Of a DNA stretch of 64,000 bases, positions 40,201 through 48,980 are shown one piece after another. The stretch is from an uncultured Clostridia bacterium (GTDB lineage Bacteria; Bacillota; Clostridia; Oscillospirales; Acutalibacteraceae): positions 124,001-188,000 of the forward strand of contig CANQGT010000001.1 of assembly GCA_947623505.1 (NCBI GenBank). The letters run 5' to 3'. Numbering within the stretch: position 1 is the first letter of the stretch; every line of letters begins with the position of its first letter. A program made the translations under genes and the position numbers. The notes beneath the pieces are model-generated. The model was not told the origin of the DNA and did not search any database. It saw nothing but the letters and a program-made list of their open reading frames with translations.

Positions 40201-40983
40201 AAAAAACAATCCGTCCAAATGCGCCTGAGCCGTTTCGAGAGTGGGCGGCTCGCCCGGGCGCAGCTTCTTGTAAATCTCAAGAAGCGCCTCCTCCTGATTT
40301 TTCGTAACGTCCTTTTCGATCGTGGCTTCAATTCTTTCGTCGTCGCCGAAGAAATCGCGTATAGCCGAATCGCTGCCGAGCCCGAGAGCACGCAGGAAAG
40401 TTGTGATGTAAATTTTGCGGTTCTTGTCTATTCTTACATAAAAGAGATCGTTCGGATCCGTTTCATATTCAAGCCACGCGCCGCGATTCGGGATAACGGT
40501 GTTGGTAAACAGCTCCTTACCCGTTTTATCGTGCTCCATATGATAGTAAACGCCGGGAGAACGAACGAGCTGAGAAACTATGCATCTCTCCGCGCCGTTG
40601 ATAACGAAGGTGCCGGCGTTGGTCATAAGCGGAAAATCGCCCATAAAAATTATGTTTTCCTTAACCTCGCCCGTTTCCTTGTTTTGCAGGCGGGCTCTCA
40701 CCTTCAGCGGCTTTGCGTAAGTGGCGTCGCGCGCCTTGCACTGGGCGATAGTGTACTTGGGCTCCTCGTCCATTGTGTAATCGATAAAATCAAGAATAAG
40801 GTTGCCGGAATAATCGGTTATCGAGCCGATGTCTCTGAAAACCTCCTCGAGCCCTTCGTCCAAAAACCACTGATATGATTTTTTCTGCACCTCGATAAGG
40901 TTAGGCATTGCCATTACCTCGTTGATTTTGGCAAAGCTTTTTCGTGTAGTTGTACCTAATTGCACATCCTTCACATTTACCAT
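37276..40983 (-). CDS. rpoB: RNA polymerase beta subunit
   Basis: About 1235 residues. The rifampicin region ([20 protein letters not shown], then [20 protein letters not shown]) is wild type. The C-terminus ends in an unusually acidic tail (residues ~1195-1235 rich in Glu and Asp, ending YSDDYSDD). The ATG at 40983 with CGGAG upstream is preferred over a GTG four codons earlier. It starts the rpoBC-str gene group. The rplKAJL genes that usually precede rpoB are not upstream. Confidence 0.98.
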   Translation of the reverse strand: MVNVKDVQLGTTTRKSFAKINEVMAMPNLIEVQKKSYQWFLDEGLEEVFRDIGSITDYSGNLILDFIDYTMDEEPKYTIAQCKARDATYAKPLKVRARLQNKETGEVKENIIFMGDFPLMTNAGTFVINGAERCIVSQLVRSPGVYYHMEHDKTGKELFTNTVIPNRGAWLEYETDPNDLFYVRIDKNRKIYITTFLRALGLGSDSAIRDFFGDDERIEATIEKDVTKNQEEALLEIYKKLRPGEPPTLETAQAHLDGLFFDAHRYDLSRVGRYKYNKKLSLSDRLTGRKLTQPVISPDGELLAEAGEVISAEKALEMENAGVMNAYVDADGKEIKIVSNGMVDIKKYVDFDCKPLGISENVSYRVLSELLEKCGGDEEALKEEIKLRQDDLVPKHITVDDIFATVSYLINLASGVGTTDDIDHLGNRRIRAVGELLQNQFRIGFTRMERVIRERMTLQAQDDEEAITPQALINIRPVVAAIREFFGSSPLSQFMDQHNPLAELTHKRRLSALGPGGLSRDRAGFEVRDVHYTHYGRMCPIETPEGPNIGLISYLACYSRLNEYGFIEAPYRKVDKETGVVTDEVVYMTADVEDNYVVAQANEPLDDKGRFANKRVTCRHRDEFISCEPEKVDYMDVSPKMVVSVATAMIPFLENDDANRALMGANMQRQAVPLIKTEAPIVGTGMEFKAAYDSGVVVIAKRGGVVTSVDADTIVIKTDSGETDKYELIKFNGSNQGTCINQRPIVSLRQRVEENQVIADGPAICNGEISLGKNALIGFMTWEGYNYEDAVLINEKMVRDDVYTSIHIEEHEVEARDTKLGPEEITRDIPNVGEDALKDLDEDGIIRIGAEVHSNSILVGKVTPKGETELTAEERLLRAIFGEKAREVRDTSMRVPHGEYGIVVDVKVFTRANSDELSPGVNKVVRVYIAQKRKIQVGDKMAGRHGNKGVVSRILPQEDMPFLPDGRPLDIVLNPLGVPSRMNIGQVLEVHLGYAAKALGWKMCTPVFDGAHEEDIRECLKLAGLSEDGKTVLTDGRTGEKFDNPITVGYMYYLKLHHLVDDKIHARSTGPYSLVTQQPLGGKAQFGGQRFGEMEVWALEAYGAAYTLQEIITVKSDDVVGRVKTYESIVKGENIPTAGTPESFKVLFKELQALGLDTRLYDKNGQEVELKQDLDDGTGIQPIDDSAFTQVNDFDGTQDGFTFENSEGEAEEADEEQEFGYDEMFNDYSDDYSDD

Positions 40984-41130
40984 ACAGGTAATCACTCCGT
41001 TTCTTGGGAATTATTTTAATAAAACCGGATAAAACCGCGCTTTGACCGACCGGAAAGCCCGATGCTTTCTGTTTCGGAAAAACCGCAAAATTGCGTAAAG
41101 CGCAACTTTATCCATTTTAATGTGCATTTA

Positions 41131-41159
41131 ATAATAATATCTAATTTTTTATATGTCAA
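41131..41159 (-). promoter_or_regulatory. Promoter of rpoBC
   Basis: TTGACA, 17 bases, TATTAT on the minus strand, giving a ~145-base untranslated leader before rpoB. Between here and the lipoprotein gene at 41683 there is no gene, only the repeat element described separately. Confidence 0.75.
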
Positions 41160-41313
41160 TAAAAATTTTCCGATTTTAAAAAAATCAGGCAAAAGTTTTT
41201 GGGACACGCGCCCGGGAGTTTCTTGTTTTGCCGTTTTTCGCCGATTTTTTTCTCCGAAAAGCATTTATTTTCTTTTATCCCTTTTCAAATTATTTTTAAT
41301 TTGATATAATACC

Positions 41314-41382
41314 GAAAAGGGGTTTGAAACTGTATTTGCGTAAATAAGCCCGCAAAAACCTTATTTTGTTCAACTCTCCTCA
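41314..41382. repeat. Dispersed ~72-bp repeat, copy 2
   Basis: AAAGGGGTTTGAAACTGTATTTGCGTAAATAAGCCC... through AACTCTCCTCAG, more diverged than copies 1 (16608-16680) and 3 (41588-41660). Its right end forms a 38-base palindrome (41368-41405, centre AGCTATAGCT) with an inverted repeat end. Confidence 0.8.
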
Positions 41383-41587
41383 GCTATAGCTGAGGGGAGT
41401 CGAACCCGATATGTCCCACGGCGGTTCTTTTTGGTTATTTTTCCCCTTTTCTTCTTGGCGGGCGCAAGCCCGCCTGCGTCGAAAAAAGCAAAAATTCCTC
41501 ACAAACTCCTCGCCGTGGGATGCTAAGCAGTTTTTGCGGTGAGGATTTTTGCAAAGACAATGAAAACGCCGAAGTCAATACTCGCGT
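41383..41587. repeat. Hairpin-rich spacer between two repeat copies (possible MITE-like element)
   Basis: This segment contains TCCCACGGCG (41410s) paired with CGCCGTGGGA (41511-41520), an inner hairpin GGCGGGC-GCAA-GCCCGCC, and GTCAATAC-TCGC-GTATTGAC leading into repeat copy 3. It has no plausible gene. With the repeats on either side it looks like a small non-autonomous element. Confidence 0.5.
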
Positions 41588-41660
41588 ATTGACAAGGGGT
41601 TTGAAGCGGTATTTGCGTAAATAAACCCGCAAAAACCTTATTGTGTTCGACTCCCCTCAG
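41588..41660. repeat. Dispersed ~72-bp repeat, copy 3
   Basis: Nearly identical to copy 1 (TTGACAAGGGGTTTGAAGCG ... TTCGACTCCCCTCAG). It ends 22 bases before the start of a lipoprotein gene and contains a TTGACA hexamer, so it may contribute promoter elements to that gene. Confidence 0.85.
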
Positions 41661-41682
41661 CTTTACAATCCGGTGGCGAAAT

Positions 41683-43314
41683 ATGAAAAAAATCATCTCT
41701 GTTTTACTGTGCCTTGCGCTTGCCTGCGCTCTGTTCGCAGGCTGCTCTTCAAAAAAAGATAATATCGATCTCATATATCCTTTCGACGGAAAAATAAACA
41801 GCTATGATCCGCAGACAGCGTCTACGGAAGACGAGTTCCTTGTGGCTGAAAACTGCTTTGAGGGGCTTGTTCGCTGTGACGACGACGGAAACGTATCCCC
41901 CGGCTGCGCGGCTTCATGGGATATATCGGCTGATAAAAAGACTTATGTTTTTCATTTAAACAAAGGACTGCGCTGGTATGTATTCAATTCGGTGAAAAAG
42001 CGTATGGGCGAGAAATACGATCCCGAAATAACCGCAAACGATTTTGTTTTCGCTTTGCAGAGGGCCGTTATGCCCTCCACCTCCGCACCGCTTTACTCCA
42101 CAATATCAAACATTGTGAATGCCGACAAAGTAAACGCAGGGCGGCTTTCGCCGGATAAGCTCGGTGTGCGGGCGGCGGACGACTACACGCTGGAAATCAG
42201 GCTCTCGTCGCCTGTTTCAAACTTTTTGCAGGTGCTTTCCACCGCCGTGGCGATGCCCTGCAACAGGGAATTTTTTGAAAAAACGAACGGCCGCTACGGG
42301 CTCGGCCTGCAATACACTATGTTTAACGGCCAATTTATCGTTACAAACGAACTTGAAAGCTCCTACATATTAAAGAAAAGCAGCGCTTATTCGGGTCCGT
42401 CGCCCGCAACAGCCACGGATCTCACTCTGAGGATAACGGAAGAGGACGAAGATATAATCGACAAGCTGAAAAGCGGCTACTACGACGCCGCGTACATAAG
42501 AGGCTACGAAAGCGCCGAGATAAGCGGCGGCAGCGGCATTAAGCTCGTTCCTTACAGCAACATCACCTGGGCGCTTGTTATAAATTCCGAAAAAAGCATT
42601 TTCGCCGATGAAAAGGCGCGCCGCGCCGTCGGTCTTTCACTGTCGGAGGCTCGGCTTGACAAGCATCCTTATCTGAAAAAAGCGAAGGGATTTATTCCTC
42701 CCTCCTGCCAAACGGCAAACGGACCTTATACCGACAGCGGCTACGCCGTGGCGGAAAAAAGCAATCCGTCGCAGGCGGTAAAGCTATGGAAAGAGGCCGT
42801 AAAAGACGCTTCCGCCTATACGATAGAGTTGACGCTTCTTGCGCCGGATTATATGGAGGACACGGCAAAGGAGCTTCTTCAGGGCGTGCAAAGCAGTATC
42901 GGCTCAATATCTAATGCCGAAAACGACAAAAAAATATCTTTTACCCTTAAACTTGAAACAAAAACGGAAACCGAGCTTAAGCGCGCGGTCGAATCCGGCA
43001 ATTATGATTTCGCTCTCTATCCGTTTGCCGCCTCCGCTTCGAGCCCAGTTTCATTTTTACAGGCGTTTCTTACGAACGCCGTTTCCCGTTTTGAAAGCGA
43101 AGGCTTTTCCAAAGCGCTTGCGAAGGCTTCCGCGGCGAACGCTTCAAATTTGGCGGTTGAATGCTTTAACTGCGAAAAAGAGCTTATGAAAACACATTGC
43201 TTTATTCCGCTGTTTTATGAAGAAAGCTATTACGCGCAGGCAAAGGGCATAAGCGGAGTCCGCTTTCACCCCGGCACGGGAAGAGTATGCTTCGTTTTCG
43301 CGAACAGAGAATGA
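41683..43314 (+). CDS. Peptide/solute ABC transporter substrate-binding lipoprotein (family 5)
   Basis: About 543 residues. A lipoprotein signal peptide ends at LFAGC with the modified Cys21. The mature part is an SBP family 5 (OppA/DppA-like) protein: SYDPQTASTEDEFLVAENCF, then FEGLVRCDDDGNVSPGCAASWDIS and ANDFVFALQRAV. It would capture oligopeptides or similar solutes outside the membrane. No permease or ATPase genes are adjacent, so it must work with components elsewhere or act as an orphan receptor. The ATG at 41683 has GGTGG upstream; a longer frame reaches into the repeat. Confidence 0.9.
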   Translation: MKKIISVLLCLALACALFAGCSSKKDNIDLIYPFDGKINSYDPQTASTEDEFLVAENCFEGLVRCDDDGNVSPGCAASWDISADKKTYVFHLNKGLRWYVFNSVKKRMGEKYDPEITANDFVFALQRAVMPSTSAPLYSTISNIVNADKVNAGRLSPDKLGVRAADDYTLEIRLSSPVSNFLQVLSTAVAMPCNREFFEKTNGRYGLGLQYTMFNGQFIVTNELESSYILKKSSAYSGPSPATATDLTLRITEEDEDIIDKLKSGYYDAAYIRGYESAEISGGSGIKLVPYSNITWALVINSEKSIFADEKARRAVGLSLSEARLDKHPYLKKAKGFIPPSCQTANGPYTDSGYAVAEKSNPSQAVKLWKEAVKDASAYTIELTLLAPDYMEDTAKELLQGVQSSIGSISNAENDKKISFTLKLETKTETELKRAVESGNYDFALYPFAASASSPVSFLQAFLTNAVSRFESEGFSKALAKASAANASNLAVECFNCEKELMKTHCFIPLFYEESYYAQAKGISGVRFHPGTGRVCFVFANRE

Positions 43315-43345
43315 TTTTTACCGGCCGCTTTGCGGCAAATTCGGA

Positions 43346-43373
43346 TTGACAGCGGAAAAATTTGGTTTATAAT
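43346..43373 (+). promoter_or_regulatory. Promoter of nagB-metG-tatD
   Basis: TTGACA, 16 bases, TATAAT on the plus strand, about 55 bases upstream of nagB. Confidence 0.7.
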
Positions 43374-43427
43374 AAGTTTACGATTGATTTAATGAAATAA
43401 AGATAAAAAGCAAGGAGATAATATGTT

Positions 43428-44153
43428 ATGAATATTCATATATATGACGACGACAGGCAGATCGGTCTTGCCGCGGGCTGCTGCATATGCAGCCAGGTTA
43501 TACAAAAGCCGAACTCCGTTTTGGGATTCGCGACCGGCTCTACCCCGCTGAAGCCATACGGCGTGATGATCGATTTATTTAAAAAGGGCGCCGTCGATTT
43601 TTCAAAGGTTATCACTTTCAACCTTGACGAATACGTTAATCTTGACGTTGCCGATAAAAATTCATACCACACCTTTATGCGCGAAAATCTTTTCAATCAT
43701 ATAAACATACCGCCCGAAAATATAAATTTTCTTGACGGCAACGCGGACGACCTTGAAGCGGAATGCAAAAAATACGAGGATAAAATAAAAGCCGCGGGCG
43801 GAATTGACATTCAGCTTCTCGGCATAGGCTCAAACGGCCATATCGCTTTCAACGAGCCCGCCGATATTTTCCCGCGCGCGAGCCACGTTGTGAAGCTCAA
43901 GGAAAGCACCGTAAACGACAACAGCAGATTTTTCAATTCAATAGACGAAGTGCCTACGAAAGCGGTCACAATGGGAATAGGCTCCATTATGCAGGCAAAA
44001 AAAATAATAATAATCGCGCTTGGCGAAAAAAAAGCAAAGGCGATAAAGCAGCTGATAAGCGGAGAGGTCACTCCCGAGTGCCCCGCTTCGATGCTTCAGT
44101 TCCACCCCGACGTTACCCTTATGCTTGACAGGGGCGCGGCTTCACTGCTTTAA
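43428..44153 (+). CDS. nagB: Glucosamine-6-phosphate deaminase
   Basis: 241 residues. GFATGSTPLKPY, VITFNLDEYVNL with the active-site Asp, and IGSNGHIAFNEPA are the NagB signature. The enzyme converts glucosamine-6-phosphate to fructose-6-phosphate and ammonia in amino-sugar catabolism. AAGGAG precedes the ATG at 43428; an ATG five bases earlier is out of frame and runs at once into a stop. No nagA or nag transporter is adjacent. Confidence 0.95.
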   Translation: MNIHIYDDDRQIGLAAGCCICSQVIQKPNSVLGFATGSTPLKPYGVMIDLFKKGAVDFSKVITFNLDEYVNLDVADKNSYHTFMRENLFNHINIPPENINFLDGNADDLEAECKKYEDKIKAAGGIDIQLLGIGSNGHIAFNEPADIFPRASHVVKLKESTVNDNSRFFNSIDEVPTKAVTMGIGSIMQAKKIIIIALGEKKAKAIKQLISGEVTPECPASMLQFHPDVTLMLDRGAASLL

Positions 44154-44213
44154 AAGGCGGATCGCAGATCATTATTTTACGGAACTTAACACAACAATCA
44201 AGGAGAAGATAAT

Positions 44214-46160
44214 ATGGAAGAAAAAGAAAAATTCTATATAACAACGCCAATATATTATCCGTCGGGCAATCCGCATATAGGGCACTGTTACACCACCGTT
44301 GCCTGCGATTCAATCGCGAGATACCGCCGCCTTCAGGGAAAGGACGTTATCTTCCTTACCGGCACCGACGAGCACGGTCTGAAAATAGAGCAAAAGGCCG
44401 CCGAAAAGGGAGTTACCCCAAAAGAATACGTTGACGAAATAGTTGAGATTTTCAAAAAGCTTTGGAAATATATGAACGTGGATTACGACAGATATATCCG
44501 CACAACCGACGATTATCATATCGAATCCGTGCAGAAAATATTCAAAGAGCTTTATGACAGGGGCTATATTTACAAAGGAACATACAAGGGCAAATACTGC
44601 ACCCCCTGCGAGAGCTTTTGGACTGAAAGCCAGCTTGTTGACGGAAAATGCCCCGAATGCGGCAGAGATGTTGTTGAGGCGGAGGAGGAAGCTTATTTCT
44701 TTAAAATGTCCCCCTTTGCCGAAAGAATAGAAAAGCTGCTCACCGAAACCGATTTTCTTCAGCCGAAGTCAAGAGCCGTTGAGCTTGTTAATAATTTTAT
44801 CAGACCGGGTCTTGAGGATCTCTGCGTTTCAAGAACCTCTTTCTCGTGGGGCATTCCCGTGACGTTTGACCCAAAACACGTTGTGTATGTTTGGGTGGAC
44901 GCTCTCTCAAACTATATTACCGCCCTCGGTTATCTGAACGACGCTTACGACGACTTCAACAGGTTTTGGCCTGCCGATATTCATATGGTGGCAAAGGATA
45001 TTATGAGGTTTCACGCCATAATTTGGCCCGCGATTCTTATGGCTCTTGATCTGCCGCTGCCGAAGCATCTTGCCGTTCACGGCTGGATAACCTTCAACGG
45101 TCAGAAAATGTCGAAATCTCTCGGCAACGTAGTCGATCCGTTCGTTTTGGGCGAAAGATACGGATGCGACGCCATAAGATACCATATCCTCAGAGAAATG
45201 GCGCTCGGCGCCGACAGTTCATTCTCAAACGAGATAATGATAAACAGGATAAATTCCGACCTCGCGAACGACTTGGGCAATCTCGTTTCCCGCACCGTTG
45301 CGATGGTTGAAAAATATTTCGGCGGCACTCTGCCCTCCGAAAGAGAAGCGCGGGATGTTGACGGTGAGCTCATAGAAATGATGACCTCGCTGCGTAACAA
45401 GACAGACGGCTTTATTGACGAAACACAGCTTAACAATGCCCTCGCGGAGATATTCAAGGTCATTTCAAGGGCAAATAAATATATCGACGAGACAACGCCG
45501 TGGATACTCGGCAAGGACGAAAGCAAAAAAGCCCGCCTCGCGAGCGTGCTTTACAATCTGCTTGAGGCTATCCGTATAACGACAACCCTGCTCTCCTGCT
45601 TTATGCCGGAAACTATGCCGAAGGTATGGGAGCAGATAGGAGCCGACAAGTCGCTCATAACTTACGAAAACGCCGGCAAATACGGCGTTCTTCCCGAAAA
45701 CATAACCGTTAAAAAAGGCCCAGCCCTTTTCCCGAGAATAGACGTTGACAAGGAGATTGAGGAGCTGAACGCCCTTATCAGACAGCAGGCCGACGCGGCG
45801 CAGGCGGCGGAAAAGAAAGAGCCCCAACAGCTGCCCGAAATAACTATCGACGATTTTTCAAAGGTTGAGCTGAGAGTGGCGAAAATAACCGAATGCGAGC
45901 CCGTAAAAAGAGCAAAAAAACTGCTGAAAATACAGTTGAACGACGGCACTTCCGAACCGAGGCAGATAGTTTCCGGTATAGCCCCGTGGTATAAGCCCGA
46001 AGAGCTTGTGGGAAAATCCGTTGTTATAGTTGCCAATCTCAAGCCTGCTAAGCTCTGCGGTGAGATAAGCAACGGAATGCTGCTTGCCGGAGACACGAGC
46101 GACGGCGGAGTAAAGGTGCTGTTTGCTGACGGCATTGAACCGGGAACGAAATTAAGATAA
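44214..46160 (+). CDS. metG: Methionyl-tRNA synthetase with C-terminal tRNA-binding domain
   Basis: 648 residues. It has HIGH in GNPHIGHCYTT (residues ~19-23), a zinc knuckle (CTPCESFW and CPECGRD), and KMSKS in GQKMSKSLGN near residue 300. An EMAP/Trbp111-like tRNA-binding domain at the C-terminus (about 545-648, FSKVELRVAKI, PAKLCGEISNGML) aids dimerisation and tRNA affinity. All catalytic motifs are intact. tatD follows after 9 bases. Confidence 0.98.
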   Translation: MEEKEKFYITTPIYYPSGNPHIGHCYTTVACDSIARYRRLQGKDVIFLTGTDEHGLKIEQKAAEKGVTPKEYVDEIVEIFKKLWKYMNVDYDRYIRTTDDYHIESVQKIFKELYDRGYIYKGTYKGKYCTPCESFWTESQLVDGKCPECGRDVVEAEEEAYFFKMSPFAERIEKLLTETDFLQPKSRAVELVNNFIRPGLEDLCVSRTSFSWGIPVTFDPKHVVYVWVDALSNYITALGYLNDAYDDFNRFWPADIHMVAKDIMRFHAIIWPAILMALDLPLPKHLAVHGWITFNGQKMSKSLGNVVDPFVLGERYGCDAIRYHILREMALGADSSFSNEIMINRINSDLANDLGNLVSRTVAMVEKYFGGTLPSEREARDVDGELIEMMTSLRNKTDGFIDETQLNNALAEIFKVISRANKYIDETTPWILGKDESKKARLASVLYNLLEAIRITTTLLSCFMPETMPKVWEQIGADKSLITYENAGKYGVLPENITVKKGPALFPRIDVDKEIEELNALIRQQADAAQAAEKKEPQQLPEITIDDFSKVELRVAKITECEPVKRAKKLLKIQLNDGTSEPRQIVSGIAPWYKPEELVGKSVVIVANLKPAKLCGEISNGMLLAGDTSDGGVKVLFADGIEPGTKLR

Positions 46161-46169
46161 TAAGATAAT

Positions 46170-46943
46170 ATGTATAATAATATATTTGATACCCACGCCC
46201 ACTACGACGACGAGGCGTTTGAGCCCGACCGCGAAGAATTGCTTGAAAGCCTGCCGAAGCTGGGGATAACAAGGGTCATAACCTGCGGCTGCGATACTGA
46301 AAGCAGCCTTGCCGGAAAAAAGCTTTCGGATAAATACGGCTATATTTATTTCGCCGCGGGGATACACCCCGAAAATCTTGAGGGCGCAAGCCTTTCGGAT
46401 ATAGAAGAAATAAAGGACGTTGCGCTTTCGTCAAAGAAGTGCGCCGCAATCGGCGAGATCGGGCTTGACTATCACTGGATGGCGGCGGACAGACAGACGC
46501 AGATCGATTTTTTCAGGGCGCAGATAAAGCTTGCGAAATCGCTTGACCTGCCGATTATCGTGCACGACCGCGAGGCGCACGGCGACACGCTCGACGTTCT
46601 GAGGGAAGAAAAACCGACAGGCGTTTTGCATTGCTTTTCAGGCTCAAAGGAAATGGCGAAAGAAATAATAAAGCTGGGAATGTATATAGGCATCAACGGG
46701 ATCGCGACCTTTAAAAACGCCCGAAAAAGCCTTGAGACGGTCAGGGAAATTCCCGTTGAACGGCTTTTGCTTGAAACAGACTGCCCCTATTGTGCGCCCG
46801 AACCGAAAAGAGGCGTGAGAAACGATTCTTCGCTGATCCCATATATTGCGGAAAGGCTCGCCGCCGAGCTCAATATCGGCGCTCAGGAATTGCTTGACAT
46901 TACAGCCGAAAACGCAAAAAGATTATTTAAAACCGTATCGTAA
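46170..46943 (+). CDS. tatD: TatD-family metal-dependent DNase
   Basis: 257 residues. Metal ligands are seen in FDTHAHYDD, AIGEIGLDYHW, PIIVHDREA, LHCFSGS and LLLETDCPY. TatD proteins are Mg-dependent exonucleases linked to DNA repair or degradation. The metG-tatD pairing is standard in Firmicutes. No clear ribosome site, which suggests coupling to metG. Confidence 0.95.
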   Translation: MYNNIFDTHAHYDDEAFEPDREELLESLPKLGITRVITCGCDTESSLAGKKLSDKYGYIYFAAGIHPENLEGASLSDIEEIKDVALSSKKCAAIGEIGLDYHWMAADRQTQIDFFRAQIKLAKSLDLPIIVHDREAHGDTLDVLREEKPTGVLHCFSGSKEMAKEIIKLGMYIGINGIATFKNARKSLETVREIPVERLLLETDCPYCAPEPKRGVRNDSSLIPYIAERLAAELNIGAQELLDITAENAKRLFKTVS

Positions 46944-46968
46944 ACGGGCAGCCATAGGCTGCCCGTTT
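46942..46968. terminator. Bidirectional terminator between tatD and the XRE gene
   Basis: AAACGGGCAGCC-ATA-GGCTGCCCGTTT, a 12-base-pair stem flanked by A and T runs. It overlaps the tatD stop codon and can serve the convergent XRE gene. Confidence 0.75.
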
Positions 46969-46982
46969 ACGGATTTATCGGA

Positions 46983-47387
46983 TTATACGTCTTTTTTTGA
47001 GCTTAAATATTTCGCCACATCGCGGCGGTCGCTGTCGCTTATTGAGCGCAGCTTTTTCAGCGCCATTATCTCAAACTCCGAAAGCTCGCCGATATCGCTG
47101 TCAACAACCTTGTAAGCGCTTTCGGGGCTTTCGACCTGTACTCTTTCGCCGCGCGGGTATTCGGAACCGCTCAGCAGATAATCAACGGTCACGCCGAAAT
47201 ACACCGCAAGCTTCAACAGCGTTTCGGACGGAGGAATTACCGTCGTTTCATACCTTCTGTAAGTGCTGGCGTTTATTCCGACCGATTCGGCAACCACAAT
47301 CCCATTCACGCCTTTTTCTTTTCTCAGCGCTTTAAGTCTCACGGCAGTTTCGGTTTTCGGTTTAGGCTTTTTTTTGACATTTTTCAT
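46983..47387 (-). CDS. XRE-family regulator
   Basis: About 134 residues. A basic N-terminal tail (KNVKKKPKPK) precedes a helix-turn-helix (RLKALRKEKGVNGIVVAESV, then GINASTYRRYETTVIPPS) with VYFGVTVDYLLSGSEY. The acidic C-terminal half, ending in DSDRRDVAKYLSSKKDV, may mediate dimerisation. The ATG at 47387 with AGAGAGG upstream is preferred over a start at 47420 that lies within the promoter. The promoter contains an inverted repeat, so autorepression is likely. Confidence 0.88.
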   Translation of the reverse strand: MKNVKKKPKPKTETAVRLKALRKEKGVNGIVVAESVGINASTYRRYETTVIPPSETLLKLAVYFGVTVDYLLSGSEYPRGERVQVESPESAYKVVDSDIGELSEFEIMALKKLRSISDSDRRDVAKYLSSKKDV

Positions 47388-47395
47388 CACAAAAA

Positions 47396-47440
47396 CCTCT
47401 CTTGTGTGAATATTATACACATTAAGAGAGGTTTCGTCAA
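47396..47440 (-). promoter_or_regulatory. Promoter with operator of the XRE gene
   Basis: TTGACG (47435-47440), 17 bases, TATAAT (47412-47417) on the minus strand. The -10 box sits in the middle of the inverted repeat CCTCTCTT (47396-47403) / AAGAGAGG (47424-47431), with an inner GTG..CAC dyad. One arm also forms the ribosome binding site. Confidence 0.75.
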
Positions 47441-47454
47441 TATTTTCTTAAAAA

Positions 47455-48855
47455 TTAATCCCATTTTGGCGGAGCGGGCGGAGGAATATCGTCAAAAGGA
47501 TTGCCCTTATAGCCGTCAAAGTCGTTTCTGTCTCTGTAATGTTCGTCCCTCTTTTTCTTTTTTTCTTTGCTTTTTTTAATGTTATTCAGAACAAGTATCG
47601 CGTAAATTACAGCGAAAATTATTATAACAAACAGCGCTATGCGCACGACCGTGAGTGAAAAGAAGCTTTTTAATCCGTTCAGTATTTTCAGAAAAGTTGA
47701 AAGACCGACGTCCTCTGCCGCAACGAGATCCACCGTCGCTATCACCTCGTCGCCGTAAATAACGTCCGCCTTGCATATGAGGTCGCCTTTTTTCACGGGA
47801 GCGGACACGGATTCGGGTTTATCCTTATAATCGAGTATAACGGTGGATTTATCGAAGCTCGATTTTACTATTGCCGTAACCTTTGTGTTAGCCACAAGCT
47901 GAACGGTATCAACGTCCTTACCGTTTTCAATCGGCACTTCGGTGACCATTTCGCCTTCCTCAAAAACCGTGCTGAATTTCAAGGTGTTGAACGCCCATTT
48001 GAAAAGAGAGGCGGCGTCGATAAACGAGCATTTTTCTTTATAGCCGTCGTTATTGTAATCTATTACGGGGGAACCCATAACAATGGCAAGATAATTATAG
48101 CCGTCCTTACTCGCTTTCGTAATAACGCAATAGCCGGCCTCACTTGTTGAGCCCGTTTTGATGCCTTCGGCGTATTTATAATAATAGGATACAAAAGCCG
48201 GATTGAGCATCTGATTCGTGTGATGAAGCGTCATTTTCTTAAAAACGTACTCCTTCGTTGTCGCTATCTTCATAAAGGAGTCGTTTTTCAGAGCGGCAAA
48301 AGTTATTTTCATCATATCGGCAACGGTTGTGTATTCGTCGTCATCGTGAAGTCCGTCAGGATTTGTAAAATGAGTATTTTTGCAGCCGAGGGCGGAAGCG
48401 TAATTGTTCATCATATTGATAAAATTCTCTCTGCTGCCACCGACGTATTCCGCGAGCACCTCCGCGGCGTCGCACGCGGAATGAACCATCGTAAGATACA
48501 AAAGCTGCTCAACGGTCACTTCTTCCCCAACCTTGAGATCCGCCACCTGCGCTCCGGTGCCGAGTAAAATATTGTGAGCTTTTTGCGAAACCGTTGTTTT
48601 TTCGGAAAACTTATTGATATGCTCCAGCGCGACCATCGTTGTTACTATCTTGGTAAGCGAAGCCGGATACATTTTTTTGTTAACGTTTTTCTGAGCGACC
48701 ACGGGAAAACTCGGATCATCAAGATTTACAAGCGCGTATGCCTTTGCGTATATCTCCACATCGGGGGTGTAAACAGCGGCAAAAGCGGGAAACGAAAAGA
48801 GCGAGATTATAATAAATGCGGCAACGGAAATAAGCGCCGCGGCAGTTTTTTTCAT
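47455..48855 (-). CDS. D-alanyl-D-alanine carboxypeptidase (PBP5/DacF type)
   Basis: 466 residues. Signal peptide (1-26), then an S11 peptidase domain. It has SLTK at 66-69 with nucleophile Ser66, SAC at 126-128 in place of the usual S-x-N, and KTG at 233-235. A PBP5 C-terminal beta domain (about 290-390) is followed by a membrane helix (about 405-435) and a basic cytoplasmic tail with a proline-rich end. The enzyme would trim the terminal D-Ala of peptidoglycan stem peptides. The SxN Asn is replaced by Cys128, which is unusual but may be lineage-typical. Confidence 0.9.
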   Translation of the reverse strand: MKKTAAALISVAAFIIISLFSFPAFAAVYTPDVEIYAKAYALVNLDDPSFPVVAQKNVNKKMYPASLTKIVTTMVALEHINKFSEKTTVSQKAHNILLGTGAQVADLKVGEEVTVEQLLYLTMVHSACDAAEVLAEYVGGSRENFINMMNNYASALGCKNTHFTNPDGLHDDDEYTTVADMMKITFAALKNDSFMKIATTKEYVFKKMTLHHTNQMLNPAFVSYYYKYAEGIKTGSTSEAGYCVITKASKDGYNYLAIVMGSPVIDYNNDGYKEKCSFIDAASLFKWAFNTLKFSTVFEEGEMVTEVPIENGKDVDTVQLVANTKVTAIVKSSFDKSTVILDYKDKPESVSAPVKKGDLICKADVIYGDEVIATVDLVAAEDVGLSTFLKILNGLKSFFSLTVVRIALFVIIIFAVIYAILVLNNIKKSKEKKKKRDEHYRDRNDFDGYKGNPFDDIPPPAPPKWD

Positions 48856-48980
48856 AGACTTGACACCTTTATAAATTGATTATATTATTATAAGTAAGGC
48901 AAGATGTAACTTGATATTATCAGTTTATCACTTTTACAGAATATTTAAAAGAGCTAATTTGTAAAAATAAGGTGAATTTT

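Noticed and set aside
41435-41774. Minus-strand small frames (65 and 83 residues) in the repeat element
   Set aside because: They run across hairpins and repeat copy 3 and have no ribosome site or recognisable domain. They look like repeat-derived frames.
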